Origin: CAYGAW01 sp964347945
GTDB taxonomy: Bacteria > Chloroflexota > Anaerolineae > UBA7937 > B3-Chlor
Direction: 5' to 3'
NCBI GenBank assembly: GCA_964347945.1
Contig: CAYGAW010000077.1
Location: forward strand, 1-34,716
DNA length: 34,716 bases
Under the pieces are notes generated by a model. The model searched no databases and was not told where the DNA came from. It saw nothing but the letters and a program-made list of their open reading frames with translations. The position numbers and the translations under genes were made by a program. Each line of letters opens with the position of its first letter. Position 1 is the first letter of the stretch. Below are positions 14,745-23,359 of the stretch, in pieces.

Positions 14745-15671
14745 TCAGAACCATAGGGACAGGGCCCGGGGGAGAAATCCGAGCCGGCGGTCGTTCCCCC
14801 CAGCAGGGGGACCTGAAGCCTCGTCCCCTTCTTCGCCGTAGAAGGCAAGGCCGATGACGCCTGGCCCGGTGTGTGCTCCCATCACCGGAGTGAACTCCGT
14901 GATGTAGAACTCCACACAGTCGAAGCGAGACTTAATCTCTCCCGCTATGCGTTCCGCTTCGGCTAGAGCGTCGCCGTGAAAGACTGAGGCATGAAGGGGG
15001 CGCTCCCCAACCTTCTCCCACATCATCTCGATCATCTTCTCGACAGCGTTACGCCGCGTTCTGACGACGCCCAGCACTCTAACGCGCCCGTGCGCTAGGC
15101 TCAGGATGGGGTTGATTCTAAGCTTTGAGCCAAGCAGCGTCGCTGCCTCTCCTATGCGGCCGCCTCGGTGAAGATGCTTCAGGTCATCCAGCGTGGCAAA
15201 GAAGTCAACCTTTGATATCATCGCCTCGGCTGCGGCCACCACTTCATCCAGAGTTCCTCCTGCCGCAGCCGTCCGTGCCGCCTCCAGAACGATGAAACCT
15301 TGGGCCATGGTCGCCATGCGAGAATCCACAACTCGCACAGGGACCGACGCTGCCTCTTGGGCAGCCGTGCGGGCGACGCTTATCGCTCCCGTCAACTCGG
15401 CTGGAACATGTATGGATACGATGCCATCCGCCTTCTCACTCAAGCAAGCATACGTCCTCGCGAAATCCGCTAGTGAGGGCTGCGCGGTGGTGGGAAAGGC
15501 TTTGTTCTGGCAAAAGAGCTGATAGAACTCGGCTGGACTCATGTCCACGCCATCTCTATAGTCTTTGCCATCCCAAATCACGTGGAAAGGCACTACGTGG
15601 ATGTCGTACCTTTCGACTAGCTCTGGCGGTACGCAGGCAACACTGTCAGTGACGACGGCAATCTTGCCCAT
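14745..15671 (-). CDS. DegV family (fatty acid-binding) protein
   Basis: A 308-residue DegV protein. The family signature is clear: IAVVTDSVACVPPEL at the start (TDS(A/T)xDLP type), VVPFHVIWDGKDYRDGVDMSP, FPTTAQPSLADFA, GIVSIHVPAELTGAIS, VRVVDSRMATMAQG and DLKHLHRGGRIG. The C-terminal domain has FTPVMGAHTGPGVIGLAF. Bacterial DegV/FakB proteins bind a fatty acid and present it to the FakA kinase; no FakA is seen nearby. The last 30 residues (GDEASGPPAGGNDRR...) are an extra tail. The ATG has AAAGGGAA about 7 bases upstream, 15 bases after the patatin stop, so the two are probably one transcript. A patatin lipase beside a fatty acid-binding protein fits fatty acid handling. Confidence 0.92.
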   Translation of the reverse strand: MGKIAVVTDSVACVPPELVERYDIHVVPFHVIWDGKDYRDGVDMSPAEFYQLFCQNKAFPTTAQPSLADFARTYACLSEKADGIVSIHVPAELTGAISVARTAAQEAASVPVRVVDSRMATMAQGFIVLEAARTAAAGGTLDEVVAAAEAMISKVDFFATLDDLKHLHRGGRIGEAATLLGSKLRINPILSLAHGRVRVLGVVRTRRNAVEKMIEMMWEKVGERPLHASVFHGDALAEAERIAGEIKSRFDCVEFYITEFTPVMGAHTGPGVIGLAFYGEEGDEASGPPAGGNDRRLGFLPRALSLWF

Positions 15672-15686
15672 TGCTGTTCCCTTTAC

Positions 15687-16667
15687 CTACGATCTGACCC
15701 TGAAGGCGCCTGAGTGAGGTTTCATCTTCTCGTCCCGGCTTCGGTGGTTTCTACTCAGTATCCGCCGCAGGCGGCCCAGGGTGGAACTTAGGCCTACTTT
15801 GATCCTTTGCCCGATTGACGATAGCCTTTCATCTGCTGCAACAGCTGGCCACGCTTCTAGATACGCTTGAGTCTGGCGTCTGCCATCTTCGATCATCTCT
15901 GCAGTGCGACTCAAGTCCCACAGCGGTAGATTGTAGAAACCGGTCAGTGGGATGTAGTGCAGCGTCACACCCTCTATGCTGGCTGACTCCTCCAACTCTG
16001 CATCCAGCTGCCGCGACAGCACGTGATTGATGGTCTGCTCAGCGATGCTCAGTAGATCGCGCATCTGTCGATGTTGTGGCGGGACGTCCACCAAGTGAAG
16101 AGCGTAGACCTCCTTTGCTCCTTCGCCTACGGAGATCCTCACCGGGAGGTCCGCGGCTATCCCTCCGTCAACAAGCAACTCCTCTCCACAGCGCCACGGG
16201 GGCAAGAAAGGAGGCAGAGCTGTACTAGCCATGATCGCATCCAGCAGCCGCTCATTGGGATCTCGACCGAAGACACGCGGTTCGCCGGTGTCTAGGCTGG
16301 TGGCGACGATGTAGACCTTGATCCGTTGCAGATCGCCAAAACGCTCCACGCCCGGGGGTAGGTTCTCCTCAATCAGATGCCGGAGACCTTCATTGGTGTA
16401 GAGGCTGTCTTTGCCTGTCAGGAATCTCCATAGCATGCTTAGCCGGTTCCCGTGCAGCACTTGGTCGCCATTCACCTTCGACCACTTCCGACCCACAGCG
16501 AGAGCGCCCTCAACTGTTGGATCCATGGCGAGGAAGACGGCGTTGATGGCGCCAGCCGAAGTCCCTACGAGCATATCCGGCTGGATGCCGTTTTCCAGCA
16601 GGACCTGAAGGGCCCCCACCTCCAGAGGCCCTCGATTGCCTCCTCCGCTAAGCACAAAGGCGATCAT
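15687..16667 (-). CDS. Patatin-like phospholipase
   Basis: A 326-residue patatin. The oxyanion motif GGGNRG is at 8-13 (normally GGGxRG), the nucleophile GTSAG at 35-39 with Ser37, and the dyad Asp in DGG at 167-169. LRHLIEENLP and MASTALPPFLPP are typical of the bacterial RssA/YchK type. No signal peptide is visible, so it probably acts on membrane lipids from the cytoplasm. The C-terminal 60 residues are basic and may contact membrane. The ATG has only a weak ribosome site. It lies between the 33-residue membrane peptide and the DegV gene, all on the minus strand. Confidence 0.92.
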   Translation of the reverse strand: MIAFVLSGGGNRGPLEVGALQVLLENGIQPDMLVGTSAGAINAVFLAMDPTVEGALAVGRKWSKVNGDQVLHGNRLSMLWRFLTGKDSLYTNEGLRHLIEENLPPGVERFGDLQRIKVYIVATSLDTGEPRVFGRDPNERLLDAIMASTALPPFLPPWRCGEELLVDGGIAADLPVRISVGEGAKEVYALHLVDVPPQHRQMRDLLSIAEQTINHVLSRQLDAELEESASIEGVTLHYIPLTGFYNLPLWDLSRTAEMIEDGRRQTQAYLEAWPAVAADERLSSIGQRIKVGLSSTLGRLRRILSRNHRSRDEKMKPHSGAFRVRS

Positions 16668-16737
16668 CCGTCGTCACCCACCAAGATCACTGCTTGCCTG
16701 TTGGGACGCTGAGCTTGCTCAGTACATAACCTTTCGC

Positions 16738-16839
16738 CTATTGGATGAACCGGTAGGAAATGAGTGCCGCCGATAGGGTGGCAGCTATCAAGATCAAACC
16801 GATTGTGATGGCTATTCTTCGGAATTCGGCACGGGACAT
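16738..16839 (-). CDS. 33-residue single-span membrane peptide, unknown
   Basis: A short gene on the minus strand: ATG at 16839-16837, TAG at 16740-16738. GGAGA lies about 6 bases before the ATG. The peptide begins MSRAEFRRIA, continues with about 17 hydrophobic residues (ITIGLILIAATLSAALI) and ends SYRFIQ, so it looks like an N-in, C-out single transmembrane peptide. It sits between the response regulator and the patatin, 118 bp after the former and 70 bp before the latter. A possible -10 (TACAAT on the minus strand, near 16895) lies upstream without a clear -35. I do not recognise a family. It could be a small regulator of the kinase or of the patatin; that is speculation. Confidence 0.6.
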   Translation of the reverse strand: MSRAEFRRIAITIGLILIAATLSAALISYRFIQ

Positions 16840-16957
16840 GTTATCTCCAATCTGTGAACGCGCGGGCTCACTTCTCACATCACTTCATTGTAGCCTACGG
16901 GGGTAGCAGCGGAGGGAAAAGAAGGTAAAAATGGGGTAAACAGGGGCAAAACTTAGC

Positions 16958-17644
16958 CTAGGCTTTTCTGAACCAGTACCCTACACCGTATTCCGTCAGT
17001 ATGTATTGAGGATTGCGCGGGTCTTCCTCGATCTTGTTGCGCAAGCGGCTGATGTAGACTTTTAGGTAGTCAATCTCGTCCGTGTATTCTCGTCCCCACA
17101 CACGAGCCAGCAGAGTCTCGTGGGTGAGTACCTGACCGGCGTTGCGCACTAGATGGTAGAGCAATCGATACTCCGTGCCGGTCAAGGCTACTGGTTGCGC
17201 CTTGACGGTCACCTGCCGTCTCTCGAAGTCTAGATGGATGTCGCCACTGGAGAACGGTAGTTCATGGGAGAGTGGAAGCCCCTGCGCACGACGCAAGACG
17301 GCTTTGACGCGAGCTAGCAACTCGAGGTGGCCGAAAGGTTTGGTGATGTAGTCGTCGGCGCCGAGGTTCAGTCCCATTACCCTGTCTATCTCGTCGCCCT
17401 TGGCGGTCAGCATGATTACTGGCACGTCTGAGAACAGCCGTAGCTCCTTGAGGACATCGAATCCGCTCATGTCGGGCATCATGATGTCCAAGAGGACGAG
17501 GTCTGGTTGCTGCTTCTCGAACACGGCCAGGGCCTCCTCTCCGTCGTAGGCAGCCAGCGCTTCCCACGTGGGTTCCTGCACTTGGAGGCTCATGCGCACC
17601 ACTTTGACCACATCCGGTTCATCATCCACGATCAGGATCTTCAT
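16958..17644 (-). CDS. OmpR/PhoB-family response regulator
   Basis: A 228-residue response regulator. The receiver domain (1-120) has acidic pair DD at 7-8, phospho-acceptor D53 in LLDIMMPD, T80 in MLTAK, and K102 in ITKPF. The C-terminal winged-helix DNA-binding domain (about 128-226) has the OmpR pattern LTGTEYRLLYHLVRNAGQVLTHETLLARVWG, then YLKVYISRLRNKIEEDP and ILTEYGVGYWF. Its start overlaps the last 4 bases of the kinase gene (ATGA type), so the two are a translationally coupled two-component pair. Targets are unknown; the peptide, patatin and DegV genes downstream on the same strand may be in the same transcript. Confidence 0.95.
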   Translation of the reverse strand: MKILIVDDEPDVVKVVRMSLQVQEPTWEALAAYDGEEALAVFEKQQPDLVLLDIMMPDMSGFDVLKELRLFSDVPVIMLTAKGDEIDRVMGLNLGADDYITKPFGHLELLARVKAVLRRAQGLPLSHELPFSSGDIHLDFERRQVTVKAQPVALTGTEYRLLYHLVRNAGQVLTHETLLARVWGREYTDEIDYLKVYISRLRNKIEEDPRNPQYILTEYGVGYWFRKA

Positions 17645-19512
17645 CCTACGTTCCCGTCCGGCGGCACCTGACCATCGCCAACGGGCTCCACGAGGTCTAC
17701 ACTTGGGTAAGGCTCTTCTCTTTTCTTGGGAATGGCTACGTGGAACCTACTGCCCTCCCCTGGCACGCTCTCCACCCAGATTCTACCGTCGTGTAACTCG
17801 ACTAGCTGGCGCGCGATATACAGGCCCAGGCCCACACCGGCTAGACCCCGCCCGTCGTTGACAACATAGAACTTCTCGAAGATGCGCTCGTGTTCGGCCT
17901 CTGGTATGCCTGGACCGTCGTCGGCGACGGTGAACTCCAAGTGATCGTCGATGGAAGCCAGGGCCACACGGACATTTCCTCCCTTGCCAGCGAATCTGTG
18001 CGCGTTGGAGATCAGGTTAGTCAGAACCTGCTCCATACGGTGACGGTCAACCGGGATGGGTTCGAGCTTCTCAGGGATGTCTAGCTCGAGGGTCTGCTTC
18101 CTATTCTCCGCCAGGGGCGCAAAAGCTCTGACGGTTCTTTCTGTGAGGAGACCCAAGTCGGTGGGCTGCAGGGAGAGGGTTAGCTGACCGGCCTCCAACC
18201 TCGTGGCGTCCAGAAGATCCTCCACCATGGTTTCCAGCCGTCCCGTGTGATGGCAGATGGTGTCCAGGAGTTCCCGCCTGACATCGGGTTCTGCGATGGC
18301 ATTCGGATTTTCGAGCATGTCGACGGAGGTCTTGATACAGGTGAGCGGTGTGCGCAGCTCGTGGGACACAACAGAGACGAAGCTGGCCTGTAAGGCCTCC
18401 AAGGTTCGGAGTTGCTGGACCTGTTCTCGCTCCCGTTCATAGAGGCGCGCGTTTCGTATCGCTAGGGCTGCTTCTTGAGCCAAGGCGTTCAGGAACGCCA
18501 CGTCATCCTCGGAGAAGCGCATGGCACTGCGTCTACCGGCACATAGTATACCCATCGTCTGCTCGGCCAGAACCAGGGCCACGGCGACCAGGGATGTGAG
18601 GCCTGCCTCCTCTAGGAGCCTCTGGATGGCAGGGGGCTGATCAGCCACATCATCGACCAGGTATGGTGTCGTCGCAGTAGCTAAGCGCTGCACAGCTTCC
18701 TTATCCAGAGCCGGTTGATCCCACCGAGCCTCGGAGCGAAGCCCTCTGCTGGCGGCCAGATGCATTCCTCTTCCGTCCTCGCCACGCAGTAGGATCACTG
18801 CCGTATCAGCCGCCAGGAGCTGCCGCGAAGCCTCCACGACCGTTTGCATCGTCCGCTCGAGCTCCAGGCTGGCCGTCAACTCCTGAAACAGATCATTCAG
18901 AGCAGCGAGCCGGGCTCCCAAGGCACGCTCGCGCTCTGTTTCCAGGTGTTCTCGACGCAACTGCTCCAACAGCAAACCGCACAGCGCCGCCACCAGTAGC
19001 AGGAGTACTATCTTGCCGGCCATGATGAACAGGGCGTTGGCGCTCCAAATCCCCGCAGGGTTGACAAAGCAGGCTCCCAAATAGATCAGGCTCAGGATCA
19101 GTGCGACGAAGGTGGTGCCCACGAGGTTGAGATAGAAGGCGGCTCCAGTGATGATGAAGAAGTAGATGATGAAGAAACCGCTGTGATAGCCCCCCGTCAG
19201 GTAGATTGCCATCGTCGTCACCATGGTATCCAGGACGAGGACATTCAGTGTCTGGCGCAGCCACCTCACATAGCGCGCCAGCACCACCAGAATCACGTTG
19301 TAAGCGACAGCAGCCAGAGTGACGTACGTGATGGGGACGATTACACCTTCCTGTGAGCGGTCGAAGAACGAGAGCATCAAAGCCAGGGTCAGGGCGAGAA
19401 AGCGCAGACTCAGGATCAACCAGGAGATCCACTCTCTCGGTGCCAGGTACCGGCTTGCTTCACTCTGCGCGCCCTTGTAGGCGTTCTTGAGTGTGTTGAC
19501 TTCCACTTCCAC
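17641..19512 (-). CDS. Membrane sensor histidine kinase with GAF domain
   Basis: A 623-residue kinase. Residues about 28-183 contain roughly six hydrophobic spans; 184-220 is a charged helix (LLEQLRREHLETERERALGA); 205-355 is a GAF domain; 370-440 is HisKA with the phospho-acceptor His384 in VVSHELRTPL; 490-595 is HATPase_c with N box LTNLISNAHRFA, G1 DDGPGIP, F box IFEKFY and G2 GVGLGLYIARQL. The last 25 residues are acidic and proline-rich. The first in-frame GTG is at 19512; a GTG at 19506 has a better ribosome site (GAGGTGG), so the start may be two residues later. It lies 47 bp after tsaD and overlaps the regulator. The GAF domain suggests a small cytoplasmic ligand in addition to a membrane signal. 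Confidence 0.93.
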   Translation of the reverse strand: MEVEVNTLKNAYKGAQSEASRYLAPREWISWLILSLRFLALTLALMLSFFDRSQEGVIVPITYVTLAAVAYNVILVVLARYVRWLRQTLNVLVLDTMVTTMAIYLTGGYHSGFFIIYFFIITGAAFYLNLVGTTFVALILSLIYLGACFVNPAGIWSANALFIMAGKIVLLLLVAALCGLLLEQLRREHLETERERALGARLAALNDLFQELTASLELERTMQTVVEASRQLLAADTAVILLRGEDGRGMHLAASRGLRSEARWDQPALDKEAVQRLATATTPYLVDDVADQPPAIQRLLEEAGLTSLVAVALVLAEQTMGILCAGRRSAMRFSEDDVAFLNALAQEAALAIRNARLYEREREQVQQLRTLEALQASFVSVVSHELRTPLTCIKTSVDMLENPNAIAEPDVRRELLDTICHHTGRLETMVEDLLDATRLEAGQLTLSLQPTDLGLLTERTVRAFAPLAENRKQTLELDIPEKLEPIPVDRHRMEQVLTNLISNAHRFAGKGGNVRVALASIDDHLEFTVADDGPGIPEAEHERIFEKFYVVNDGRGLAGVGLGLYIARQLVELHDGRIWVESVPGEGSRFHVAIPKKREEPYPSVDLVEPVGDGQVPPDGNVG

Positions 19513-19559
19513 CTCGCAGTTACGCCCTTAGAGGGCCAGGCCTCGCGACTGGTGAGCTC

Positions 19560-20591
19560 CTACGTGGGGACAAGTCTCAGGCCCGGCACCACATCCAGGT
19601 CCCATGCCGCTCGCTCGCCTGCCTGCAGTTTGAAACATCCTGCGGCGGCCACGCACGCGGCGTTGTCCGTACAGAGTTCCGGCGAGGGGCAGAGGACTGG
19701 GACATCGATCCGTTCCACCATCTGCTGACGCAGCAGGGCGTTGGACGCGACCCCGCCTGCCAATAGGACCTGTCTTGCGCCAGAGTCCTTCGCGGCCAAT
19801 CTGGCTTTCTCAACTAGCACGTCCACCACAGCTGCCTGGAAGCTGGCAGCGAGGTCGGCCACCGGCAAGTTGTTGGGCTTACCGCTCTGGGACCGAGGTT
19901 CCCCTTTGGCTTCGTAGTCGCGTACCAAGTATAGCACTGCCGTCTTCAGGCCGCTGAAGCTGAAGTCGTACGTGCCTTTCAACCAGGCGCGCGGCAAATC
20001 AAAGGCGGTGGGGTCTCCTTCCTGTGCTGCGGATTGGATCTCTGGCCCTCCTGGATAGCCCAGACCCAGCAGGCGGGCTACCTTGTCGAAGGCTTCTCCG
20101 GCGGCATCATCGAGGGTCTGACCCAAAGAGGCGTACTCACCGTGGTCCTTCATCAGCACCAGGTTGGTGTGTCCGCCTGAGGCGATCAGACACAAGAGAG
20201 GGAACACTATCCTGACCTCTCTCTGTAGCCAGTTGGCGTAGATGTGGGCTTCCAGGTGGTTGATGGCGATGAGCGGCAGCCCTTTGGCTAGGGCCAGGCC
20301 CTTGGCCGCATTGACACCCACCAAGAGGGAGCCAGCCAGACCAGGACCATGAGTCACAGCTACCGCATCTATCTCGTCGAGCGTTCTCCCGGCTTGGATC
20401 AGAGACTCTTTCAGGACCGGAATGATGTGGATGATGTGTTGTCGAGAAGCGATCTCGGGAAATACGCCACCGAACTGTTCGTGAATCCTGGCCTGAGATG
20501 CCACTACGTTTGACACGATCTCAGTGCCATCCTCCACAACCGCCGCGGCCGTCTCGTCACAGGAAGTCTCGATACCCAGAATACGAGTCAC
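19560..20591 (-). CDS. tsaD: tRNA N6-threonylcarbamoyladenosine synthesis protein TsaD
   Basis: A 343-residue Kae1/TsaD protein, which transfers the threonylcarbamoyl group to A37 of ANN-decoding tRNAs. It starts ILGIETSCDETAAAVV, followed by HEQFGGVFPEIASRQHIIHI, AVTHGPGLAGSLLVGVNAAKGLA, metal-binding histidines in NHLEAHIYA, LIASGGHTNL, DDAAGEAFDKVARLLGLGYPGGP, FSFSGLKTAVL and LLAGGVASNALLR. All catalytic segments are present and the length is normal. The GTG start has no Shine-Dalgarno and lies 6 bases after an extended -10 element identical to that of the helicase gene, so a leaderless mRNA is predicted. Two-component genes follow 47 bp later on the same strand. Confidence 0.96.
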   Translation of the reverse strand: MTRILGIETSCDETAAAVVEDGTEIVSNVVASQARIHEQFGGVFPEIASRQHIIHIIPVLKESLIQAGRTLDEIDAVAVTHGPGLAGSLLVGVNAAKGLALAKGLPLIAINHLEAHIYANWLQREVRIVFPLLCLIASGGHTNLVLMKDHGEYASLGQTLDDAAGEAFDKVARLLGLGYPGGPEIQSAAQEGDPTAFDLPRAWLKGTYDFSFSGLKTAVLYLVRDYEAKGEPRSQSGKPNNLPVADLAASFQAAVVDVLVEKARLAAKDSGARQVLLAGGVASNALLRQQMVERIDVPVLCPSPELCTDNAACVAAAGCFKLQAGERAAWDLDVVPGLRLVPT

Positions 20592-20597
20592 ACAGGC

Positions 20598-20608
20598 ATT
20601 CTAGCACA
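20598..20608 (-). promoter_or_regulatory. Extended -10 promoter of tsaD (predicts a leaderless mRNA)
   Basis: On the minus strand TGTGCTAGAAT runs from 20608 to 20598, followed by six bases and the GTG start at 20591. Transcription should start at or next to the G of GTG. This is the same core and spacing as at 12526-12545. Confidence 0.65.
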
Positions 20609-20743
20609 CTGAATGAAGGGGAGGCAAACATCGGCACTCCGGGTCTGCTCACTGCCGAGTCCTGCGAGGCAGCCACTTCTCGGGGAACAGGTGCCAGAAG
20701 AGGTAGTTCGGTTCGGTACGCCGCTCTCCCCCGCGGCAGCTAC

Positions 20744-23029
20744 TCACTCCTCGACCGGCGGGGATCCGGTCATAGGGGTCAGGAATAGTGCCTCGGACGT
20801 CAGGACAAGAAGCTCTCCTCTCTCCTCATCGACGCACATATCCCTGAGATCCTGGAAGGCGTCTGAGCTCTCCCTGGGTGGGAGGAACTGCCGTACGAAG
20901 GCTCCCTCCTTTGTCAGTTGCACGATGCGCTCATTGCCCGCATCGGCCACATAGAGGTAGTCGGCCTCAGGGGAGGCGAAGATGGCGACGGGATTCTGTA
21001 GACCTCGATCATCCAGCCCTGTGACGGAGAAATCTTCCGGCAAGCCTCCGGAGAACTTCAAGATCTGGCCATTTGCCAGCAGCACGTAGATAAAACCATC
21101 AATGGTCATGTCCACGGCGCTTGCCAACTCGACGGGTGTTTGGTCCAGGAGATAGTCTGTGGGAGCGGAATCGTAGCTGCTTCCCGTAGGTGCGTACTTC
21201 AAGATGCGATCCTCTTCCGCATCCAGAACATAGAGATAGCCGAAATACGAACCGATCAGGCGGGGATCAACCCAAAGCTCACTGCCCGCCACGGACACGG
21301 GAGTGAAGCCTCGCAGGGCATCAAACTGAAGCAGCGATTGCCCGTTGACCAGGATGAGCAGATTGCTGGTCTCACGGCCGTTGCCAGCCTCCATCCAAAT
21401 CAGATCGTCAAGTTCCTGCACTGTGATCTCGCCGAACTGGCCGTCCGGACCCAGTAAGACAGCGCCGCCCGGGGGCTCCTGCAAGCCACCTTGCTCATCC
21501 AGCAGATAGCCCTGGAGTTGCTGAGTCTTCTCATCCAGGATGTAGACGTCGTTGTAGTGCGCCACTATGCGATAGGGCTGGTTTTCTGGCGAGCCAAATG
21601 CGAGCTGCGCCGACAAGGGAAGACGAACCACCTGGTTCACTTTATCGAACTCAAGGAAGATTTGGTTTTGCAGAGCCCTTGCCTGCGGGTCGGCCGGCTT
21701 CATCAACAAAGCTTCCTCCACTTGCGCTTCAGCCTTCGTCAGATGCTGACTGGCCGCGGCTCGTGAATCACTGGCTAGGGCCGACTCCACCTCTGCTCGG
21801 GCCTCGTCGAGAACCCGTAGGAAGAACGTCTCACGCCGCTGGTTCCGAATCCCGAGGCCGGCCGCGACTACCCCGATGATACAGATGATGGCAAACACTC
21901 CGAGCAACGACAGTCGCGAACCGCGTTCCTGTCTTGATACGGTTGTGCCGCGATCCACATAGGCCGTTTCTAGCGGCTTCGGAACCGCCTGCGGCTCGGG
22001 TAGCATGCGCTTGGTGAGAGTGCCTAGACCCTGGAGAAGGCTGATAAGGCCAGCCCTGACTCCTCTGGCAACGGTTCCCAGGATGCCACTCGAGAACAGC
22101 CAGGAGAAGAAAGAGCGTATCCCTCGCCCCAGAGCCGCGAAGAAGGCCATGATCGCAGCACCGAGGGCCAAGGTCTTTCCCCGCGGTCTTGGACTGCGCC
22201 GCTTGCTGGGAGTCTTTCTGACGGGCGGTGTAGTGCGTTCCATGGGAGTTCGCCGGGGGCTCGGAGCCGGCCGTTTGGCACGCCGCGGCAGTGCCTCTTT
22301 CCTAGCTGCTGCCTCTCTTGCTGCAGCCTGCACACGAATGAAGAGGGCGGAGACATCCGCATGCGCGGCCAGAGAGGTCACCGTGGCGGCCAAATCGTCT
22401 AGCCCGCCACGGGCGGCCATAATGAGCTCCTGCTGGGTGGCCACTCGTGCCAGTCCGCTCGATGCCAGGAGAATGATGTCGTGCTCTTCTATCCGGCAGT
22501 GAAACAGCCCCACGTGCGGTAGTGTCCTCTCCTGCCCCAAGGGTGGAAATACTGGCTGGTCCTCCGGTCGGCTCACCGGAAGGTGTTGGGTCAGTGGGGG
22601 GGGAAAGAGATGCACTCTTTCTTTCTGGAGCACATAGATCACGGCGTCGCCGGCTATGCCCATGTAGAGGTCATTGCCTCGCAAGACCGCGCAACATGTC
22701 TCGCCAGTCCTGTGCCAGAGGGGCAACGCTTCAAGGTTTCGTTCATACAGGTAGGCATTCGCGGCTCTGATCGCGCGGCGCAGGCCGTTGGTGACGCCGC
22801 CGGCCACACGGAGGTACTCCTCACTGAGGATCTCGATCAGTTCCTGATGGATTTCCTCCTTCCCGAGGGCCTCGCCCGTGACCTGCACCAGCAAGTAGAG
22901 GTTGCCCTTGCCAGTTCCAGCAGGGATCACGGAGGAGCTTTCGACGAAGCCCACATCGCCTGCATTCTCCTGCCGAGCGCCGGCGACGATGCTAAGCTGA
23001 ACGACGTCTGTCTTCAATCTGGCACTCAT
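20744..23029 (-). CDS. Degenerate PP2C (pseudophosphatase) - membrane span - beta-propeller fusion protein
   Basis: A 761-residue protein. Residues 1-235 have a PP2C-like layout: GARQENAGDVG at 17-27, LYLLVQVTGE at 44-53 where phosphatases have (V/A)DGxGG, GDAVIYVL at 127-134, and IILLASSGL at 185-193 where SDGL is expected. The metal-binding aspartates of both DG motifs are missing, so catalysis is unlikely. Residues 236-285 are a Pro/Arg/Lys-rich linker, 286-340 an amphipathic hydrophobic stretch, and 373-393 a strong membrane span. A charged helical stretch (400-445) precedes a beta-propeller (about 465-755) with NHL-like repeats such as YLYVADAGNERIVQLTKEG. Topology should be phosphatase-like domain inside, propeller outside. 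AGGAGGTGAACC precedes the ATG. Role unknown; possibly a binding or scaffolding sensor. Confidence 0.8.
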   Translation of the reverse strand: MSARLKTDVVQLSIVAGARQENAGDVGFVESSSVIPAGTGKGNLYLLVQVTGEALGKEEIHQELIEILSEEYLRVAGGVTNGLRRAIRAANAYLYERNLEALPLWHRTGETCCAVLRGNDLYMGIAGDAVIYVLQKERVHLFPPPLTQHLPVSRPEDQPVFPPLGQERTLPHVGLFHCRIEEHDIILLASSGLARVATQQELIMAARGGLDDLAATVTSLAAHADVSALFIRVQAAAREAAARKEALPRRAKRPAPSPRRTPMERTTPPVRKTPSKRRSPRPRGKTLALGAAIMAFFAALGRGIRSFFSWLFSSGILGTVARGVRAGLISLLQGLGTLTKRMLPEPQAVPKPLETAYVDRGTTVSRQERGSRLSLLGVFAIICIIGVVAAGLGIRNQRRETFFLRVLDEARAEVESALASDSRAAASQHLTKAEAQVEEALLMKPADPQARALQNQIFLEFDKVNQVVRLPLSAQLAFGSPENQPYRIVAHYNDVYILDEKTQQLQGYLLDEQGGLQEPPGGAVLLGPDGQFGEITVQELDDLIWMEAGNGRETSNLLILVNGQSLLQFDALRGFTPVSVAGSELWVDPRLIGSYFGYLYVLDAEEDRILKYAPTGSSYDSAPTDYLLDQTPVELASAVDMTIDGFIYVLLANGQILKFSGGLPEDFSVTGLDDRGLQNPVAIFASPEADYLYVADAGNERIVQLTKEGAFVRQFLPPRESSDAFQDLRDMCVDEERGELLVLTSEALFLTPMTGSPPVEE

Positions 23030-23149
23030 GGTTCACCTCCTGCCCTCCCTAGCCACCAAACGCGGACCGGTACGGCACGGTGCTGCCACGATCAACCGAG
23101 ATTCATCGGCGGACTCTGAGCACTACATCTTGGGGAGATCAAGTTCGCC

Positions 23150-23169
23150 ATGCACAATATGTTGTGCAT
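23150..23169. promoter_or_regulatory. Palindrome at the transcription start of the pseudophosphatase gene
   Basis: Perfect 8-bp arms ATGCACAA (23150-23157) and TTGTGCAT (23162-23169) with a 4-base centre. It lies immediately downstream of the -10 box of the minus-strand promoter and covers the expected start near 23167, the position of a repressor operator. The binding protein is unknown; the nearby ribbon-helix-helix gene has a different palindrome. Confidence 0.6.
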
Positions 23170-23173
23170 CTGA

Positions 23174-23202
23174 ATTATAGCATAACGGACTGGCGGTGCA
23201 AA
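23174..23202 (-). promoter_or_regulatory. Promoter of the pseudophosphatase-propeller gene
   Basis: On the minus strand TTTGCA (23202-23197), 17 bases, perfect TATAAT (23179-23174). The leader to the ATG at 23029 would be about 140 nt. Confidence 0.7.
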
Positions 23203-23359
23203 GCTGGCTGACCATGGTCTACGCGTGTGTGAGGTGCCAAGCTACTCAATGAAACGGTCTTCCCTTTCGAGTGCAGTTACGGACAAAACGCAGCTCCGAG
23301 ATCTCCAGCTCAGCTCGGTTGCTCGACCAAGGGAGGTGACATGCGACAACGACGGGGTC

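Noticed and set aside
16916..16975. Self-complementary AGCCTAGGCT near the end of the response regulator as a terminator
   Set aside because: It has no loop and no U tract; it is not a usable hairpin.
18893..19432. 179-codon minus-strand frame inside the kinase gene
   Set aside because: Out of frame with the membrane spans of the kinase, which are clearly coding.
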